The position numbers and the translations under genes are program-made. This document shows positions 60,783 through 64,000 of a stretch of 64,000 bases of DNA, one piece after another; position 1 is the first letter of the stretch, and every line of letters starts with the position of its first letter. Source of the DNA: Variovorax sp. 770b2 (lineage in GTDB: Bacteria > Pseudomonadota > Gammaproteobacteria > Burkholderiales > Burkholderiaceae_C); the NCBI RefSeq assembly GCF_900115685.1, contig NZ_FOXJ01000007.1, positions 186,001 through 250,000 on the forward strand. Direction: 5' to 3'. The notes beneath the pieces are model-generated. The model was not told where the DNA came from. It made no database searches and worked only from the letters and a program-made list of their open reading frames with translations.

Positions 60783-62103
60783 AATTTCATTCAAGCAGAA
60801 CGAACTGCGCAAGAAGATCCTTGCGATGGTCGCGGAATACGGCGCGCTTTCGAGCACGCCTGCATTCGTCCCCGGTGAATCGCTGATACCGCCGTCAGGC
60901 AAGGTCGTCGGCACGCCGGAAATGCAGCTCATGGTCGAGGCCTCGCTGGATGCGTGGCTCACGACGGGGCGCTTCAACACGCTGTTCGAAAGCAGGCTTG
61001 CGGGGTTTCTCGGCGTCAAGCATTTGCTGACGGTGAACTCCGGCTCTTCGGCCAACCTGGTCGCGTTTTCGACGTTGACCTCGCCCAAGCTCGGTGACCG
61101 CGCCATTCTTCCGGGCGATGAAGTGATCGGCGTGGCGGCAGGCTTTCCGACCACCGTCAATCCGATCCTCCAATGCGGCGCGGTGCCTGTGTTTGTCGAC
61201 GTCGACATCCCCACGTACAACATCAACGCCGATCTTCTGGAGGCCGCCATCGGCCCGCGGACCAAGGCAATCATGCTGGCCCACACGCTGGGCAACCCTT
61301 ACAACCTCGCCGTCGTCAAGGCCGTGTGCAAGAAGCACAACCTCTGGCTCGTGGAGGACTGCTGCGACGCATTGGGTTCGCGCTACGAGGGCCAACTCGT
61401 CGGCACTTTCGGCGACATCGGTACGCTGAGCTTCTACCCCGCCCACCACATCACGATGGGCGAAGGCGGCGCGGTGTTCACCAACAGCGATGAGCTTCGC
61501 TTGATCGCCGAATCGATCCGCGACTGGGGCCGCGACTGCTATTGCCCTCCCGGCAAGGACAACACCTGCGGCAAGCGTTTCTGCTGGAAGCTGGGCGATC
61601 TGCCGGAAGGCTACGACCATAAGTACACCTACTCGCATCTGGGCTACAACCTCAAGATCACCGACATGCAGGCAGCGTGCGCGCTCGCGCAGCTCGACCG
61701 TCTGGATGGCTTCGTGGACGCCCGCAAGAAGAACTTCAACTACTTGAAAGACCGCCTGCGCAGTTGCGAGGAGTTCATGATCCTGCCGGAAGCCACCCCG
61801 GGCTCCGACCCCTCGTGGTTCGGGTTCCCGATCACGCTGCGTGAAGAGGCGAACACCCGCCGTGTCGACTTGCTGACCTACCTGGACCAGCAGAAGGTCG
61901 GCACGCGTCTGCTTTTTGCGGGTAATCTGCTGCGCCAGCCCTACATGATCGGTCGCAATTACCGAGTCGTCGGCGAACTCACCAACACCGATCGCATCAT
62001 GAACGACACCTTCTGGGTCGGCGTGTATCCGGGCTTGTCGGAATCGATGCTCGACCACGTCGTGGAAAGCATAGAAACCTATCTGGGTCTGCGATTTGAC
62101 TGA
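60775..62103 (+). CDS. rfbH: CDP-4-keto-6-deoxy-D-glucose 3-dehydrase (iron-sulfur PMP enzyme)
   Basis: This encodes 442 residues of the aminotransferase-like DegT fold. The usual PLP lysine is replaced by histidine, H224 in FYPAHHITMGEGG, the hallmark of this 3-dehydrase. The [2Fe-2S] ligands are C197, C255, C257 and C265, matching the published C-X57-C-X-C-X7-C spacing of the Yersinia E1 enzyme. It removes the C3 hydroxyl of CDP-4-keto-6-deoxyglucose using PMP and electrons from a reductase (RfbI/E3), which is not in the window. The product chain leads to CDP-4-keto-3,6-dideoxyglucose. The next gene overlaps its stop by eight bases. Confidence 0.95.
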   Translation: MTEISFKQNELRKKILAMVAEYGALSSTPAFVPGESLIPPSGKVVGTPEMQLMVEASLDAWLTTGRFNTLFESRLAGFLGVKHLLTVNSGSSANLVAFSTLTSPKLGDRAILPGDEVIGVAAGFPTTVNPILQCGAVPVFVDVDIPTYNINADLLEAAIGPRTKAIMLAHTLGNPYNLAVVKAVCKKHNLWLVEDCCDALGSRYEGQLVGTFGDIGTLSFYPAHHITMGEGGAVFTNSDELRLIAESIRDWGRDCYCPPGKDNTCGKRFCWKLGDLPEGYDHKYTYSHLGYNLKITDMQAACALAQLDRLDGFVDARKKNFNYLKDRLRSCEEFMILPEATPGSDPSWFGFPITLREEANTRRVDLLTYLDQQKVGTRLLFAGNLLRQPYMIGRNYRVVGELTNTDRIMNDTFWVGVYPGLSESMLDHVVESIETYLGLRFD

Positions 62104-63154
62104 TGGACTGCCGCCTGTCGCGCGTCAGGATCTCGACGAAATCCTGCGCCTGACCACGCCCGACACTTGGGAGGCGTTGAGGCGGCAGTCCGTATTTATC
62201 ACTGGGGGCACCGGCTTCGTCGGCAAGTGGCTGCTCGAGGCTCTGCTGCATGCCGACCGCTCGCTGGATCTCGGGCTCGGCATTTCCGTGCTGACCCGCT
62301 CGCCCGATGCGTTCGCGCTTGCCAGCCCACATCTGGCGCAGGCGAGCGCCGTAGAACTGGTGCGCGGCGACATCCTCGATTTGCCTCAACCCACCCGGCC
62401 CTACACGTCCGTCATTCATGCCGCCCTGCCGGTGGCAACGCTTCATGACAGCCTTGCGAACCTCGAAACGGTAGCGGCTGCAGGAACCCGGGAGGTCTGT
62501 CGTTTCGCGGCAGCCGCCGGTGCGCGCAGACTGCTGCACGTCAGCTCTGGCGCGGTGTATCCACCGCCCGATGGGCCCACACCGTTGCCAGAAGACATGG
62601 GCTGGCAGGAAGACCTGGGGTCAGCCAACGTTTATGCGCGTGCCAAGCGACGGTCCGAAGCCATCGTGAACGAAGGCGGCTGGCCGTTCGAAACGGTGAT
62701 TGCGCGATGCTTCGCATTTTCCGGTCCCTACCTGCTTGCCTCCAGCGGTGTCGCCTTGGCTGGCTTCATGGAACGGGCCATTGAGGGACAGCCACTCGTC
62801 ATACGGGGGACCGGAGAGGCCGTGCGCACCTATCAATACGCGAGCGACATGGCACGTTGGCTGTTGACCTGCCTTGTCCACGGAATGAAGGGCAGCAGCT
62901 ACAACGTTGGCAGCAGCGAGCCCGTCACCATTCTTGAGCTGGCGCGCACGGTCGGTCGCCTCGCCGAGGACGTGGAAGTCCGCGTCGAAGGTCATGCCGC
63001 CGAGGGCTTGGCGGGCGCGTTCTACATTCCCGATACGCAGCGCGCGCAAAGGGAATTGGGCCTGCGCAACAGCGTTGGCCTTGAAGACGGAGTGCAACGC
63101 ATGCTTCAGTGGCGCCGCAGCAAGGGCGCTACCTCATTGACATCACACGAATGA
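62096..63154 (+). CDS. NAD-dependent epimerase/dehydratase-family protein acting after RfbH
   Basis: This encodes 352 residues from a TTG (62096) that overlaps the rfbH stop; the only close ATG is out of frame. A 30-residue leader (ARQDLDEILRLTTPDTWEAL) precedes the cofactor motif ITGGTGFVGKWLLEALL. The catalytic serine lies in HVSSGAVYPPPDG and the tyrosine/lysine in VYARAKRRSE; ARCFAFSGPY and EAVRTYQYASDMARWLL are the sugar-nucleotide side. It may reduce or epimerise a CDP-4-keto-3,6-dideoxyhexose, in the manner of abequose or paratose synthase, or reduce the branched product of the transketolase pair. Position strongly ties it to the CDP-sugar route; exact activity is inferred. Confidence 0.85.
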   Translation: MTDGLPPVARQDLDEILRLTTPDTWEALRRQSVFITGGTGFVGKWLLEALLHADRSLDLGLGISVLTRSPDAFALASPHLAQASAVELVRGDILDLPQPTRPYTSVIHAALPVATLHDSLANLETVAAAGTREVCRFAAAAGARRLLHVSSGAVYPPPDGPTPLPEDMGWQEDLGSANVYARAKRRSEAIVNEGGWPFETVIARCFAFSGPYLLASSGVALAGFMERAIEGQPLVIRGTGEAVRTYQYASDMARWLLTCLVHGMKGSSYNVGSSEPVTILELARTVGRLAEDVEVRVEGHAAEGLAGAFYIPDTQRAQRELGLRNSVGLEDGVQRMLQWRRSKGATSLTSHE

Positions 63155-63963
63155 AACCAAGCTTCGAACCCTCCGCATTGCGCAAGACCGTAGTCGAAAT
63201 GGCGTGCGCCGGCAACGCGGTGCATCTGGGCTGCGCCTTCTCGATTACCGAACTGCTGTCATGCCTGTACGCATCCCACCTGCGCTACGACGAACGCGAT
63301 CCAGACAGTGCCTCGCGCGACTACCTTGTGCTGAGCAAGGGCCACGGCGTCATGGCGCAGTACGCCTGCCTCTATGAGCTGGGCTGGCTGAATCGCCAGG
63401 ACATCGACCAGTACTTTCACGATGGTTCGCGACTCAAGGGCCTGTCCGATGCGCATGTCCCGGGTTGCGAAGTGACCTCCGGGACGCTGGGGCACGGCTT
63501 GTCCGTGGGCGTCGGCCTGGCGCTCGCCGCGGTGCGCCGCAACACGGGCCAGCGCTGCTACGCGATCGTGGGCGATGGTGAAATGAACGAGGGCGGGATC
63601 TGGGAAGCCATGCTTTTCGCCGCGCACGCCAAGCTGGACAACCTCATGGTGATCGTCGACAAGAACGGCTTCCAGGCAATGGGACCGACCGACGAAGTCA
63701 TGAACCTCGGAAACCTCGAAGCAAAGTTTTCGGCGTTCGACTTCGACACTCTCAGCATCGACGGTCATGACATTGCCGCGATTTCGTTCGCCATCGAAAA
63801 ACTCAACACGATGAAGAACGGCCGGCCCAAGGCCCTGATCGCACGCACCGTCAAAGGAAAGGGCGTGTCTTTCATGGAGAACGTCAATGCCTGGCATTAC
63901 TCACGGTTGACACCTGAGCTGCGCGAACAGGCGATGCAGGAACTCGCAGGGAGCAAGGCATGA
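63151..63963 (+). CDS. Transketolase-like N-terminal subunit (ThDP-binding)
   Basis: This encodes 270 residues starting MKPSFEPSALRKTVVEMA. It matches the first half of transketolase: YLVLSKGHGVMAQYACLYELG near residue 60, SDAHVPGCEVTSGTLGHGLSVG near residue 105 and the ThDP motif VGDGEMNEGGIWEAM through VIVDKNGFQ. Archaeal-type and some bacterial transketolases are split like this. The partner subunit starts in an ATGA overlap at its stop. The ATG at 63151 also overlaps the upstream stop. Placed after rfbFGH and an SDR, it probably transfers a two-carbon ketol unit in sugar biosynthesis, not in the pentose phosphate pathway; that is inference. Confidence 0.9.
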   Translation: MKPSFEPSALRKTVVEMACAGNAVHLGCAFSITELLSCLYASHLRYDERDPDSASRDYLVLSKGHGVMAQYACLYELGWLNRQDIDQYFHDGSRLKGLSDAHVPGCEVTSGTLGHGLSVGVGLALAAVRRNTGQRCYAIVGDGEMNEGGIWEAMLFAAHAKLDNLMVIVDKNGFQAMGPTDEVMNLGNLEAKFSAFDFDTLSIDGHDIAAISFAIEKLNTMKNGRPKALIARTVKGKGVSFMENVNAWHYSRLTPELREQAMQELAGSKA

Positions 63964-64000
63964 GAGCTGCTTTCTCCAGCGCGCTGGTCGCCGCTGCAAA
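63960..64000 (+). CDS. Transketolase-like C-terminal subunit (5' end only)
   Basis: Thirteen codons are visible, reading MRAAFSSALVAAA, before the right edge. The ATG overlaps the stop of the N-terminal subunit (ATGA). The short stretch fits the start of the pyrimidine-binding half of a split transketolase, but the call rests mainly on its position. Confidence 0.6.
   Translation, partial: MRAAFSSALVAAA

Noticed and set aside
46443..64000. JUMPstart/ops element for the polysaccharide operons
   Set aside because: I looked in the gaps before manC, FkbM, gmd and rfbF for the GGCGGTAG core and did not see it.
63151..64000. Pentose-phosphate transketolase as a housekeeping gene
   Set aside because: The enzyme is split in two and embedded by overlapping codons in a CDP-deoxysugar string, unlike single-chain bacterial transketolases of central metabolism. 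Not fully excluded, since only the first subunit is complete.
1..64000. CRISPR arrays, tRNA or rRNA genes, insertion sequences
   Set aside because: No regularly spaced direct repeats, no cloverleaf-like intergenic sequence and no transposase-like protein were found. All gaps are short.

Overview
The window is GC-rich, densely coded DNA from a beta-proteobacterium, most likely a Comamonadaceae member close to Variovorax. This placement is an inference from family content and gene style (orphan Bug receptors, a Liv transporter plus catabolic genes, an slmA/argB chromosomal backbone, GC-rich intergenic repeats); there is no rRNA or tRNA in the window to confirm it. Genes overlap or nearly touch, with many ATGA stop/start junctions. 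No stretch without a gene exceeds about 250 bases. I see no insertion sequence, phage gene, CRISPR array or tRNA.

Region 1 (1-11634, all minus strand) is a transport and catabolic block. A HutC-type GntR regulator is followed by a five-gene branched-chain-amino-acid-type ABC transporter (binding protein, LivH, LivM, LivG, LivF). Downstream lie two Bug/TctC binding proteins flanking an aconitase-superfamily LeuC/LeuD-like pair and an MmgE/PrpD protein, then a hydantoinase B subunit that runs off the left edge. The substrate is unknown; the enzyme set suggests a branched or multicarboxylic acid or a hydantoin-like compound.

Region 2 (11635-27231) looks like a complete non-phosphorylating sugar-acid pathway. 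Leftward: two SDR dehydrogenases, a fumarylacetoacetate-hydrolase-family enzyme and an AraC regulator. Rightward from a shared control region: a FadR-type regulator, a TRAP transporter (P, Q, M), a full-length UxaA-type dehydratase, a sugar ABC transporter (binding protein, double ATPase, two permeases), an SMP-30 lactonase and an Ldh-family dehydrogenase. Together they can carry out sugar to lactone to aldonate to 2-keto-3-deoxy acid to 2,4-diketo acid to pyruvate plus lactate or glycolate, as in the known L-fucose-type and pentose routes.

Region 3 (27357-29659) holds a catalase with a possible OxyR site and slmA, the nucleoid-occlusion regulator.

Region 4 (29802 to the right edge) is a large surface-polysaccharide locus with two housekeeping-type genes inside it (argB, and a WecA-like initiating transferase). 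It contains galE, many GT2 and GT4 glycosyltransferases, an OafA-type acyltransferase, manC, a Wzm/Wzt-type ABC exporter, an FkbM methyltransferase and two giant multidomain proteins (1467 and 1255 residues). Nucleotide-sugar genes follow: gmd and rmd (GDP-D-rhamnose), then rfbF-rfbG-rfbH (CDP-4-keto-3,6-dideoxy-glucose), a further SDR and a split transketolase pair that runs off the right edge. The likely product is an ABC-exported O-antigen or capsule built from mannose/D-rhamnose, perhaps decorated with a modified CDP-derived 3,6-dideoxyhexose. The rfbFGH-SDR-transketolase string is the most likely undescribed system in the window.
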